From Janthinobacterium sp. FW305-129 (GTDB taxonomy: Bacteria; Pseudomonadota; Gammaproteobacteria; Burkholderiales; Burkholderiaceae_D), in assembly GCF_020858115.1 (NCBI RefSeq), contig NZ_JACYMM010000003.1, forward strand, positions 310,001-374,000: a DNA stretch of 64,000 bases, read 5' to 3'. Below the pieces are notes generated by a model that was given only the letters and a program-made list of their open reading frames with translations, was not told the DNA's origin and did no database searches. A program made the translations under genes and the position numbers. Below, one piece after another: positions 34,467 through 43,216 of this stretch (position 1 is its first letter; each line of letters starts with the position of its first letter).

Positions 34467-36511
34467 GCGGCCAGCGCAGTTTCTTCGCCCGGCTGAGCCG
34501 CTACTACCTGCTGTTTACCGCCGGTTTCGCCGCCTTCCTGCTGGCCCTGTCAGTGCTGGAACAGGAAGGCATGCCGCGCGCGTGGATCGGCTACCTGTTC
34601 ATGCTCGTCACCATCACCCTGTACGCCACCATCGGCGTCATCAGCCGCACCTCGAACGTCACCGAATACTATGTGGCGGGGCGCCGGGTGCCGGCCATGT
34701 TCAACGGCATGGCCACGGCCGCCGACTGGATTTCGGCGGCCAGCTTCATCAGCCTGGCCGGTGGCCTGTACCTGAACGGCTTCGACGGCCTGGCCTTCAT
34801 CATGGGCTGGACGGGCGGCTATTGCCTGGTGGCACTCCTGATCGCGCCCTACCTGCGCAAGTTCAGCCAGTACACGATTCCCGATTTCCTCGCCGCCCGC
34901 TACGGCAGCGGCACCGACAAGCGGGGCGCCAGCGTGCGCGTGGTGGCCGTGGCCGCCACCATCATCGTGTCGTTCACCTATGTGGTGGCGCAGATCTACG
35001 CCGTCGGCCTGATCGCCTCGCGCTTCACGGGCGTGGATTTTTCCGTCGGCATCTTCCTGGGCCTGGCCAGCATCCTCGTCTGCTCCTTTCTGGGCGGCAT
35101 GCGCGCCATCACCTGGACGCAGGTGGCGCAGTACATCATCATCCTCGTCGCCTTTCTGATTCCCGCCATGTGGCTGTCGGTCAAGCACGCCGACAATCCC
35201 GTGCCGCAGATCGCCTACGGCAAGGTGTTGCCGCAACTGAGCGCGCGCGAACACGTGCTGGAAACGGACCCGAAAGAAAACGAAGTGCGCGCCATCTTCC
35301 GCCAGCGCGCGCAAAGCTATCAGGCGCGCATCGACGGCTTGCCTGGTTCCTGGGAGCAAGGCCGCCTGACGGCCCAGCGCCAGCTCGATAGTTTGCGCCA
35401 GCGCAATACCTCGCTGTTCGACATCCGCAACGCGGAGCGCTACCTGATCGCCTATCCCAAGAGCCCAGACGAGGCACGCGTGCTGTGGCAGGCGATGCAG
35501 GCGCAAAACCAGAAACGCGCCGAGCCGATCATTCCGCACGCGCAGCCGTTTCCCGCCGCCGACCGCGAGCAATCGGACATCAAACGCAACAATTTCCTGG
35601 CCCTCGTGTTTTGCATGATGCTGGGCACGGCCGCCCTGCCGCATATCCTGATGCGATCGTACACCACGCCGTCCGTGCACGAAACGCGCGTGTCCGTGTT
35701 CTGGACCCTGTTCTTCATCTTGTTGATCTACCTCACGATTCCCGCGCTGGCCGTGCTGGTCAAGTACGATATTTACTCGGCCCTGGTCGGCACGCAATAC
35801 GCGAACCTGCCCACCTGGGTGTCGTACTGGGCCAACGTGGACAAGCTCAGCCCCCTGATCAGCATCGTCGACGTCAACCGCGACGGCATCGTGCAACTGG
35901 CGGAAATTTCCATCGATGCCGACGTGCTGGTGCTGGCCACGCCCGAGATCGCCGGCCTGCCCTACGTGATTTCCGGCCTGGTGGCGGCCGGTGGCTTGGC
36001 CGCCGCCCTGTCGACGGCCGATGGCTTGCTGCTGGCCATTTCCAACGCCCTGTCGCACGACGTCTATTACAAGGTGGTCGATCCCAGCGCGTCGACGCAA
36101 AAGCGCGTGACGATTTCCAAGTTGCTGCTGCTGGCCGTGGCCTTCATCGCCGCCTATGCCGCCTCGCAAAAGCCGGCCGACATCCTGTCGCTGGTGGGCG
36201 TGGCCTTTTCACTGGCCGCCTCGACCCTGTTCCCGCCGCTGGTGCTCGGTGTCTTCTGGCAACGCGCCAATTACCAGGGGGCACTGGCCGGCATGCTGAC
36301 GGGCTTTGGCGTCTGCCTGTACTACATGCTGCATACGAGCACCATGCTGGGAGGCAATGCCAGCGGCCAATGGTTTCACATTGCGCCTATTTCCGCCGGC
36401 ATCTTCGGCGTGCCGGCCGGCCTGGCCGCCGCCGTGCTGGTCAGCTGGCTGACGCCGGCGCCGGGACGGCGCAGCAGGGGACTGGTCGAACATATCCGGG
36501 CGCCGGAATGA
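34463..36511 (+). CDS. sodium/solute symporter, VC_2705 subfamily
   Basis: This SSS-family transporter of 682 residues has about 13 predicted membrane helices. Core blocks include TSNVTEYYVAGRRVPAMFNGMATAADWISAASFISLAGG, DFLAARYG, SYTTPSVHETRVSVFWTLFF and LSTADGLLLAISNALSHDVYY. It is longer than many SSS proteins because of a hydrophilic insert near residues 250-370. An EF-hand-like loop DVNRDGIVQLAE lies at 470-481. Relatives move acetate or other short carboxylates, but the substrate here is not shown. It is the last gene of the regulator-kinase-DUF4212-symporter unit. Confidence 0.9.
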   Translation: MSGQRSFFARLSRYYLLFTAGFAAFLLALSVLEQEGMPRAWIGYLFMLVTITLYATIGVISRTSNVTEYYVAGRRVPAMFNGMATAADWISAASFISLAGGLYLNGFDGLAFIMGWTGGYCLVALLIAPYLRKFSQYTIPDFLAARYGSGTDKRGASVRVVAVAATIIVSFTYVVAQIYAVGLIASRFTGVDFSVGIFLGLASILVCSFLGGMRAITWTQVAQYIIILVAFLIPAMWLSVKHADNPVPQIAYGKVLPQLSAREHVLETDPKENEVRAIFRQRAQSYQARIDGLPGSWEQGRLTAQRQLDSLRQRNTSLFDIRNAERYLIAYPKSPDEARVLWQAMQAQNQKRAEPIIPHAQPFPAADREQSDIKRNNFLALVFCMMLGTAALPHILMRSYTTPSVHETRVSVFWTLFFILLIYLTIPALAVLVKYDIYSALVGTQYANLPTWVSYWANVDKLSPLISIVDVNRDGIVQLAEISIDADVLVLATPEIAGLPYVISGLVAAGGLAAALSTADGLLLAISNALSHDVYYKVVDPSASTQKRVTISKLLLLAVAFIAAYAASQKPADILSLVGVAFSLAASTLFPPLVLGVFWQRANYQGALAGMLTGFGVCLYYMLHTSTMLGGNASGQWFHIAPISAGIFGVPAGLAAAVLVSWLTPAPGRRSRGLVEHIRAPE

Positions 36512-36616
36512 ATAGGCAGGCCCGCCAGATCAATTCCCCTTGCGGCCTAGGAAAAAGACAGCGCCCCGCTAAAAAAGGAGTAGTCTGGAGGGCCGTTTTA
36601 CTTGCGAGGAGATCCC

Positions 36617-37831
36617 ATGCCGTCTGGAAAAATTCTTGTTGCCCAGGGAGGCGGCCCCACCGCCGTCATCAACCAGTCGCTGGTGGGCGTGGTGCTTGAA
36701 TCGCGGCGTTTCCAGCACGTCACGCGCGTGTACGGCGCCCTGCATGGCGTGCGCGGCATCGTCAATGAAGAGTTTGTTGATCTGACGCAGGAAACCAGCC
36801 ATAACCTGGAACTGGTGGCCGCCACGCCCTCGTCGGCGCTCGGCTCCACGCGCGACAAGCCCGATATTGCCTACTGCCAGCAAATCTTCGAGGTGCTGCG
36901 CGCGCACGAGATCGAACACTTCTTTTACATCGGCGGCAACGACTCGTCCGACACGGTGCGCATTGTCAGCGAAGAAGCGCACAAGGCCGGCTATCCGCTG
37001 CGCTGCATCCACATCCCGAAAACCATCGACAACGACCTGGTGGGCAGCGACCACACGCCCGGCTTTCCCTCGGCCGCGCGCTTCGTCGCGCAAGCGTTCG
37101 CCGGCGCCAACCTCGACAACGCGGCCTTGCCCGGCGTCTACGTGGGCGTGGTGATGGGACGCCACGCGGGCTTTTTGACGGCCGCCTCGGCACTGGGCAA
37201 GAAGTTCCCCGACGACGGCCCGCACCTGATCTATCTGCCCGAGCGCGTCTTTGTCCTGGAACAATTCCTTGCCGACGTGAAGGCCACCTATGAAAAGTAT
37301 GGCCGCTGCGTGATCGCCGTGTCGGAAGGCATCCACGACGCCTCGGGCGAACCGATCGCCAGCCTGCTGGCCAAGGAAGTGGAGCGCGATGCGCACGGCA
37401 ATGTGCAATTGTCGGGCACGGGCGCGCTGGCCGACCTCCTGTGCGACGAAATCAAGGCCAAGCTCGGCATCAAGCGCGTGCGCGGCGATACCTTCGGCTA
37501 TCTGCAGCGCTCCTTCATCGGCTGCGTCTCTGATGTAGATCAACGCGAAGCCCGCGAAGTGGGCGAAAAAGCCGTGCAGTTCGCCATGTGGGGCGACCGC
37601 GACGGCTCCGTCGCCATCAAGCGCACGGGCTTTTATTCCGTCGATTACGAACTGCTGCCGTTGACGGACGTGGCGGGCAAGACGCGCACCATGGAAGACG
37701 AATTCATCAGCGCCAGCGGCACGGATGTGACCGATGCTTTCAGGCTGTATCTGCGCCCGCTGCTGGGTTCAAGCATGCCCGATGCGTTCCGCCTCAGGGC
37801 GGCGAAAGTGGCGAAGGTCTTGAAACCCTAG
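36617..37831 (+). CDS. pfp: 6-phosphofructokinase, PPi-dependent type
   Basis: This 404-residue PFK-family enzyme converts fructose-6-phosphate to the 1,6-bisphosphate. GGND at 106-109 and Lys135 in PKTIDND replace the GGDG and PGTIDND of ATP-dependent enzymes. This points to pyrophosphate as phosphoryl donor, which would make the step reversible. MGRHAGF is also present. The ATG at 36617 has GAGGAG upstream. It ends tail-to-tail with the IclR gene, sharing the CTAG that supplies both stop codons. Confidence 0.9.
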   Translation: MPSGKILVAQGGGPTAVINQSLVGVVLESRRFQHVTRVYGALHGVRGIVNEEFVDLTQETSHNLELVAATPSSALGSTRDKPDIAYCQQIFEVLRAHEIEHFFYIGGNDSSDTVRIVSEEAHKAGYPLRCIHIPKTIDNDLVGSDHTPGFPSAARFVAQAFAGANLDNAALPGVYVGVVMGRHAGFLTAASALGKKFPDDGPHLIYLPERVFVLEQFLADVKATYEKYGRCVIAVSEGIHDASGEPIASLLAKEVERDAHGNVQLSGTGALADLLCDEIKAKLGIKRVRGDTFGYLQRSFIGCVSDVDQREAREVGEKAVQFAMWGDRDGSVAIKRTGFYSVDYELLPLTDVAGKTRTMEDEFISASGTDVTDAFRLYLRPLLGSSMPDAFRLRAAKVAKVLKP

Positions 37832-38676
37832 CTGGACTCCGCCAGCAGCAGCGGCCGCAGTTTCACGGCCGCTTCTTTTAACTGCGGCACGTGCTGCAGC
37901 AGCTGCTCCACGGACTTTCGCGCCACGGGCGCGTGGCAGGCGACGGCCGCCACGATGCGCCCGTCGGCCGCGCAGATGGGCACGGCCACGGCCACCATGC
38001 CGTGCACGAATTCCTCGTCGTCGATGCCGATGCCCAACCGGGCGATGCGCACGATCTCGCGTTCCAGCAGCGCCGGGTCGGTGATGCTCTTCGGCGTGCG
38101 TGCCTGCAGGGTCAGCATGGCCAGCAATTCGCGCCGCTCCAGCAAGGTCATGTGCGCCAGGAATAATTTTCCGCTCGCCGTGCAATGCATGGGCGCGCGC
38201 GTGCCCAGCACCAGGTGCAGGCGCAGCGGTTCCTGCGTTTCCACCCGGTCCACATACACGATCGCATTGCCCTCGGGAATGGCCAGATTGCAGGTCTCGC
38301 CCGTGGCCGCCACCAGGCTGCCCAGGATGCTGCGGCTCACGCGGATCAGGGCATTGTTGCGCAGGGTCGCCAGCGCCAGGTTGGTGGACGCCGCCCCAGG
38401 CACATAGCCGCGTCCGACGGGCGTGCGCAGCACGTAACCGTGTTGCTCCAGGGTATCGAGCAAGCGCATCATGCTGGCCTTGGGCACCTGCATGCGCGCC
38501 GCCAGCTGCGACAGGGTCAAGGGCTGGCTGGCGCTGGCCAGGTGTTCGATCAGGCGCAGCACGCGCAAGCCCCGCGCCTCGTCGCCATGGCTGGCCGCCG
38601 TATTCGTCGCCACCGCGCCCCCCGCCGGGCTGTCTTCTTCGGCCTCGGCCTGCCGTTTTTGAAACGCATCATGCAT
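37828..38676 (-). CDS. IclR-family transcriptional regulator
   Basis: This 282-residue regulator has an N-terminal winged helix (GLRVLRLIEHLASASQPLTLSQLAARMQVPKASMMRLLDTLEQHGYV). The effector domain follows with GETCNLAIPEGNAIVYVDRVE, MHCTASGKLFLAHM and the final HGMVAVAVPICAADGRIVAAVACHAP. The ATG at 38676 follows GAGAGGTG. It is divergent from the GMC oxidoreductase gene, and a palindrome in the shared region (38743-38759) is its likely operator. The effector is unknown and may be the substrate of that pathway. Confidence 0.9.
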   Translation of the reverse strand: MHDAFQKRQAEAEEDSPAGGAVATNTAASHGDEARGLRVLRLIEHLASASQPLTLSQLAARMQVPKASMMRLLDTLEQHGYVLRTPVGRGYVPGAASTNLALATLRNNALIRVSRSILGSLVAATGETCNLAIPEGNAIVYVDRVETQEPLRLHLVLGTRAPMHCTASGKLFLAHMTLLERRELLAMLTLQARTPKSITDPALLEREIVRIARLGIGIDDEEFVHGMVAVAVPICAADGRIVAAVACHAPVARKSVEQLLQHVPQLKEAAVKLRPLLLAESS

Positions 38677-38742
38677 GTTCTGTTTCACCTCTCGCGTATG
38701 CGGTGGTTTCCGCTTGTCCCGGTGCTGCACGTCTTTTATAAA

Positions 38743-38759
38743 TGGAACCAGACGTTCCA
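38743..38759. promoter_or_regulatory. IclR-type operator palindrome
   Basis: TGGAAC-CAGAC-GTTCCA is a perfect 6-5-6 palindrome in the 163-base region between the divergent IclR and GMC oxidoreductase genes. Its form resembles known IclR-family sites (TGGAA...TTCCA), so it probably governs both genes. Confidence 0.7.
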
Positions 38760-38839
38760 AAAATAACCAATAAAGACCAGTGTATCGCAAAAAACGCCCG
38801 CCGAGGCGACGCGATACCGCAACGCAGGAGACAAGAGTA

Positions 38840-40456
38840 ATGTTGCAAACACACTACGATTACATCGTGGTCGGCGCCGGTTCCGCCGGCTGCGTGCTGG
38901 CCAACCGCCTGTCGCACGACAGCAACAATCAGGTATTGCTGCTGGAAGCAGGCGGCAAGGACAACAATCCGTGGATACACGTGCCGGTCGGCTATTTCAA
39001 GACCATGCACGACCCCAGACTGGACTGGTGCTACCGCACGGAAGCGGACGCCGGCATCGCCGGACGCCAGCTGCAATGGCCGCGCGGCAAGGTGCTGGGC
39101 GGCTCCAGCTCGCTCAACGGCTTGCTGTACGTGCGGGGACAGAAGGAAGATTACGACCGCTGGGCCGAACTGGGCAATGCAGGCTGGAGCTATGCCGAGG
39201 TGTTGCCCTACTTCAAGAAATCGGAAGACCAGGAACGCGGTGCCAGCGACTACCACGGCGTGGGCGGCCCGTTAAAAGTGTCGGACCTGCGGCTGCGCCG
39301 CCCCATCGCCGAACACTTCATTGCCGGCGCCACGGAAAGCGGCATTCCCTTCAATGCCGACTACAACGGCGCCACGCAGGAGGGCGTCGGCTACTTCCAG
39401 CAGACGGCCAGCAAGGGCCTGCGCTGGAGTACGGCGAAAGCCTTCTTGCGGCCGGCCCGCAAGCGCGCCAACCTGCGCGTGGAAGTGCGCGCGCAAATCA
39501 CGCGCGTGCTGTTCGAGGGCAAGCGCGCCGTCGGCATCGAGTTCCGGCAGGATGGCCAGTTGCGCCAGGCGCGCGCCAGCGGCGAAGTGATTTTATGCGC
39601 GGGCGCCATCGGCTCGCCGCAAATCCTGCAATGCTCGGGCGTGGGTCCGCGCGCCTTGCTCGAGCAAGTGGGCGTGCCGCTGGTGCACGACTTGCCCGGC
39701 GTGGGTCAGAACCTGCAAGACCATCTGCAAATCCGCCTCGTCTTCAAGACGCGGCTGAAAACCCTGAACGATGAAGTCAACAGCCTGTGGGGCAAGCTGT
39801 GGGTGGGCATGCAATATGTGTTTTCCCGCTCGGGGCCCTTGACCCTGGCGGCCAGCCAGGTGACGGTGTTTACCAGGTCGTCGCCCGAGGTGGAGCGGCC
39901 CGACATCCAGTTCCACATGCAGCCGCTGAGCGCCGACAAGCCGGGCGAAGGCGCGCATCCGTTTTCCGCCTTCACGTCGTCTGTGTGCCAGCTGCGCCCG
40001 CACAGCCGCGGCCACGTATCGATCAAGTCCGCCGACCCCCTCGCCTATCCGGGCATCTACCCGAACTACCTGTCCGACCCGCGCGACCAGCAGACGGCCG
40101 TTGCCGCCCTGCGCGTGGCGCGCAGGATCGCCGCAGCGCCGTCGCTGGCGCCGCACATCATTTCAGAGTTCGTGCCCGGTCCGCAGTTCGAGACGGATGC
40201 GCAGCTGCTGGAGGCGGCGCGGCGCTTCAGCCAGTCGATCTACCACCCGAGCGGCACCTGCAAGATGGGCCACGACGCCATGGCCGTCGTCGACGACCGC
40301 CTGCGCGTGCACGGCATGCAGAACCTGCGCGTGGTCGATGCGTCGATCATGCCGGAAATTGTCTCGGGCAATACGAACGCGCCCACCATCATGATCGCCG
40401 AAAAAGCGGCCGACATGATCCTGGCGGACGCCGTGCGGCTGCCGCAGGCGGCCTGA
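38840..40456 (+). CDS. GMC-family FAD-dependent oxidoreductase (choline dehydrogenase-like)
   Basis: This 538-residue flavoprotein oxidises an alcohol group. The FAD-binding loop is [19 protein letters not shown], then come the GMC signatures [21 protein letters not shown] and [16 protein letters not shown]. The C-terminal active-site region has HPSGTCKMG and [18 protein letters not shown]. It resembles BetA, but no betaine genes are nearby, so the substrate is open. The ATG at 38840 has GGAG upstream. It is followed by an MHS-type transporter gene and is probably controlled by the divergent IclR regulator. Confidence 0.92.
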   Translation: MLQTHYDYIVVGAGSAGCVLANRLSHDSNNQVLLLEAGGKDNNPWIHVPVGYFKTMHDPRLDWCYRTEADAGIAGRQLQWPRGKVLGGSSSLNGLLYVRGQKEDYDRWAELGNAGWSYAEVLPYFKKSEDQERGASDYHGVGGPLKVSDLRLRRPIAEHFIAGATESGIPFNADYNGATQEGVGYFQQTASKGLRWSTAKAFLRPARKRANLRVEVRAQITRVLFEGKRAVGIEFRQDGQLRQARASGEVILCAGAIGSPQILQCSGVGPRALLEQVGVPLVHDLPGVGQNLQDHLQIRLVFKTRLKTLNDEVNSLWGKLWVGMQYVFSRSGPLTLAASQVTVFTRSSPEVERPDIQFHMQPLSADKPGEGAHPFSAFTSSVCQLRPHSRGHVSIKSADPLAYPGIYPNYLSDPRDQQTAVAALRVARRIAAAPSLAPHIISEFVPGPQFETDAQLLEAARRFSQSIYHPSGTCKMGHDAMAVVDDRLRVHGMQNLRVVDASIMPEIVSGNTNAPTIMIAEKAADMILADAVRLPQAA

Positions 40457-40580
40457 CCCACCCATTCCATTTCCGGCAAGGAGGATGCCAGCGGCGGGCA
40501 GGCGGCCCCGCACATAATGACCCGGCGACAAGCCGAGCATCAAAAAATACATAATCGATATCGATTGGAGACTAGATATT

Positions 40581-41912
40581 ATGGATAACAATCCGAACAA
40601 TCCCAAAAAGGCCAAAGAGCTGCGGAAAGTCGTGATGGCCAGCGTGATCGGCGCCACCATCGAGTGGTATGACTTCTTTTTATACGGCGTCGTCGCCGGC
40701 ATCGTGTTCAGCAAACTGTATTTCCCGGGCGGCGATCCGCTCGTCTCGACCATGCTGGCCTACGGCACCTTTGCCGTGGGCTTTCTGTCGCGTCCCATCG
40801 GCGGCGTAATCTTCGGCCACTTCGGCGACAAGATCGGCCGCAAGAGCATGCTGGTGATGACCCTGATGATCATGGGTATCTCCACTTTCCTGATCGGCGT
40901 GCTGCCGACCTACGACCACATCGGCTACTGGGCGCCGGGATTGCTGCTGTTCCTGCGCGTGCTGCAAGGCATCGGCCTTGGCGGCGAGTGGGGCGGCGCC
41001 GTGCTGATGGCGTATGAATATGCACCGCCCAAGGAGCGCGGCTTCTACGCCAGCCTGCCGCAGATCGGCCTGGCCATCGGCCTGTGCCTCGCTTCCGGCG
41101 TGGTGGCCATCCTGTCCTACAGCCTGACGGACGCGCAATTCCTGTCCTGGGGCTGGCGCGTGGCCTTCATCCTGTCGGCGGCCCTCGTCTTCATCGGCAT
41201 GTGGATACGCCTGAACGTGATGGAAACGCCCGAGTTCCAGGCCGTCAAGGAAAAGAACGCGGAGACGCAGATCCCATTTTTCGACCTGCTGAAGCGCTAT
41301 CCGGGCAATGTATTGAAGGGCATGGGCGCGCGCTACATCGACGGCGTGTTCTTCAATATCTTCGGCGTGTTTTCCATCACCTATCTGACCAACACCATCA
41401 AGATAGACCGCACGGAAGCGCTGATGGGCGTGATGGCGTCGGCCGTCGTGATGTGCTTTTGCATCCCCTTCTTTGGCCGCCTGTCGGACCGCATCGGCCG
41501 CAGCAAGGTGTTTTTCTGGGGCTCCTTGATCACGGGCGTGTCGTCGATTCCCGCCTTCTGGATCATGCTGCACCACGCCGACAATCCGCTGCTGCTGTGG
41601 TGTTCCGTGATCATCCCGCTTGGCGTGCTGTATTCGGCCGTGTACGGCCCGGAAGCGGCCCTGTTCTGCGACCTGTTCGACGCCAAGGTGCGCTACACGG
41701 GCATCTCCTTCGTGTACCAGTTCTCCGGCATCTTCGCCAGCGGCCTGACGCCCATCATCGCCACCTACCTGCTGAAAACGGGCAATGGCGAGCCATGGCA
41801 CATCGTCGGCTACATCCTGTTCGCCTCCCTCGTCTCGGCCGTCAGCGTGGCCATGATCGGCAGGGGCGGTTCGCAGCCAGATGGGCGCATGAAGCCGGCG
41901 CACGCAAGGTAA
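40581..41912 (+). CDS. MFS transporter, metabolite:H+ symporter (MHS) family
   Basis: This 443-residue, 12-helix transporter has MHS hallmarks: SVIGATIEWYDFFLYGVVAGIVF, RPIGGVIFGHFGDKIGRKSMLV, FLRVLQGIGLGGEWGGAVLMAYEYAPPKERGF and GRLSDRIGRSKVFFWG. MHS members import carboxylates, osmolytes or aromatic acids with protons. It follows the GMC oxidoreductase on the same strand by 124 bases, so it may bring in that enzyme's substrate. GGAG precedes the ATG. Confidence 0.92.
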   Translation: MDNNPNNPKKAKELRKVVMASVIGATIEWYDFFLYGVVAGIVFSKLYFPGGDPLVSTMLAYGTFAVGFLSRPIGGVIFGHFGDKIGRKSMLVMTLMIMGISTFLIGVLPTYDHIGYWAPGLLLFLRVLQGIGLGGEWGGAVLMAYEYAPPKERGFYASLPQIGLAIGLCLASGVVAILSYSLTDAQFLSWGWRVAFILSAALVFIGMWIRLNVMETPEFQAVKEKNAETQIPFFDLLKRYPGNVLKGMGARYIDGVFFNIFGVFSITYLTNTIKIDRTEALMGVMASAVVMCFCIPFFGRLSDRIGRSKVFFWGSLITGVSSIPAFWIMLHHADNPLLLWCSVIIPLGVLYSAVYGPEAALFCDLFDAKVRYTGISFVYQFSGIFASGLTPIIATYLLKTGNGEPWHIVGYILFASLVSAVSVAMIGRGGSQPDGRMKPAHAR

Positions 41913-41932
41913 GCGGTAAGATATCACGGCGT

Positions 41933-41970
41933 AAAAAAAGGCAGGCCTCTCGCGAGTGCCTGCCTTGTTT
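41933..41970. terminator. bidirectional intrinsic terminator between MFS gene and purM
   Basis: GGCAGGC (41940-41946) pairs with GCCTGCC (41958-41964), with AAAAAAA before and TTGTTT after. It serves both convergent genes. Confidence 0.88.
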
Positions 41971-41984
41971 ATTCAAGCGACAGC

Positions 41985-43028
41985 TTAGATGACGATGGTC
42001 TGATGCTCGTCGCCGTTACGGGCGCGGATGGTGCCGATGCGCGAGACGGTTTCGCCGGCTGCTTGCAGTTGCGCGATAGCGGCGTCCGCGTTTTCCTGCG
42101 AGACGATGACGGTCATGCCGATGCCGCAGTTGAAGACGCGGTGCATTTCGGCGTCAGCCACGCCGCCGTGCTGTTGCAGCCATGTGAACAGCGGCGGCAT
42201 GGTCCATGCCTTCGAGTCCAGCTCGGCCACCAGGCCAGGCTGCAGCACGCGCGGGATATTTTCCACCAGGCCGCCACCGGTGATGTGCACCATGCCCTTC
42301 ACTTCCATGGCATCCATCAGGGCCAGCAGTGGCTTGACGTAGATGCGCGTCGGTTGCATCAGCACGTCAGCGAGTTTACGGCCATGGAAGTCGCCTTCCA
42401 GGTCCGGTTTTGCCACTTCGATAATCTTGCGCACCAGCGAGTAACCATTCGAGTGCACGCCCGACGAGGCCAGACCCAGCACCACGTCGCCTGGGGCGAT
42501 CTTGGTGCCGTCGATGATTTTCGATTTTTCCACGGCGCCGACGGCAAAACCTGCCAGGTCGTATTCGCCGGCCGGGTACATGCTCGGCATTTCCGCGGTT
42601 TCGCCGCCGATCAGCGCGCAACCGGCTTGTTCGCAACCCTGGGCGATGCCCTTGATGACGTCGGTGGCGATGGCCACGTCCAGCTTGCCGCAGGCAAAAT
42701 AGTCGAGGAAGAAAAGCGGTTCGGCGCCTTGCACCAGGATGTCGTTAACGCTCATGGCGACCAGGTCGATGCCGACCGTGTCATGGCGGTTCAGTTCGAA
42801 CGCCAGGCGCAATTTGGTGCCGACGCCGTCGGTGCCCGAGACCAGCACCGGTTCCTTGTACTTCTTGCTGATTTCAAACATGGCGCCAAAACCGCCCAGG
42901 CCGCCCATCACGCCTTCGCGCAAGGTGCGCTTGGCAAACGGCTTGATTGCTTCGACTAAAGCGTCGCCTGCGTCGATATCGACGCCAGCGTCACGGTAGG
43001 AAAGGGAAACATTAGAAGTCTGGTTCAT
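41985..43028 (-). CDS. purM: phosphoribosylformylglycinamidine cyclo-ligase
   Basis: AIR synthetase closes the imidazole ring in purine synthesis. The 347-residue product has [83 protein letters not shown] and [13 protein letters not shown]. The ATG at 43028 gives usual length; no clear ribosome site is seen. It is separate from the purC-purE-purK genes. Confidence 0.96.
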   Translation of the reverse strand: MNQTSNVSLSYRDAGVDIDAGDALVEAIKPFAKRTLREGVMGGLGGFGAMFEISKKYKEPVLVSGTDGVGTKLRLAFELNRHDTVGIDLVAMSVNDILVQGAEPLFFLDYFACGKLDVAIATDVIKGIAQGCEQAGCALIGGETAEMPSMYPAGEYDLAGFAVGAVEKSKIIDGTKIAPGDVVLGLASSGVHSNGYSLVRKIIEVAKPDLEGDFHGRKLADVLMQPTRIYVKPLLALMDAMEVKGMVHITGGGLVENIPRVLQPGLVAELDSKAWTMPPLFTWLQQHGGVADAEMHRVFNCGIGMTVIVSQENADAAIAQLQAAGETVSRIGTIRARNGDEHQTIVI

Positions 43029-43216
43029 GGTGTGGTGGCAGCGGAGGCGGTAAAATAGAAGGCGGATACCCGCCGGCACGCGCGCGCAAGCATGTTTTTC
43101 AACATCGTGCGGCAGGACGCCAGCGGGTGAATTCGGTCGATCAAGTCGCTATTTTATCAAACTGCCCCGCCATTTCGTAATTAACTGCCTTTTTTTAACG
43201 CAACAGCACAAACTAC

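Noticed and set aside
34550-36169. A 539-codon open frame on the minus strand
   Set aside because: It is antisense to the symporter gene and is rich in Gly, Gln, His and Asp with no domain.
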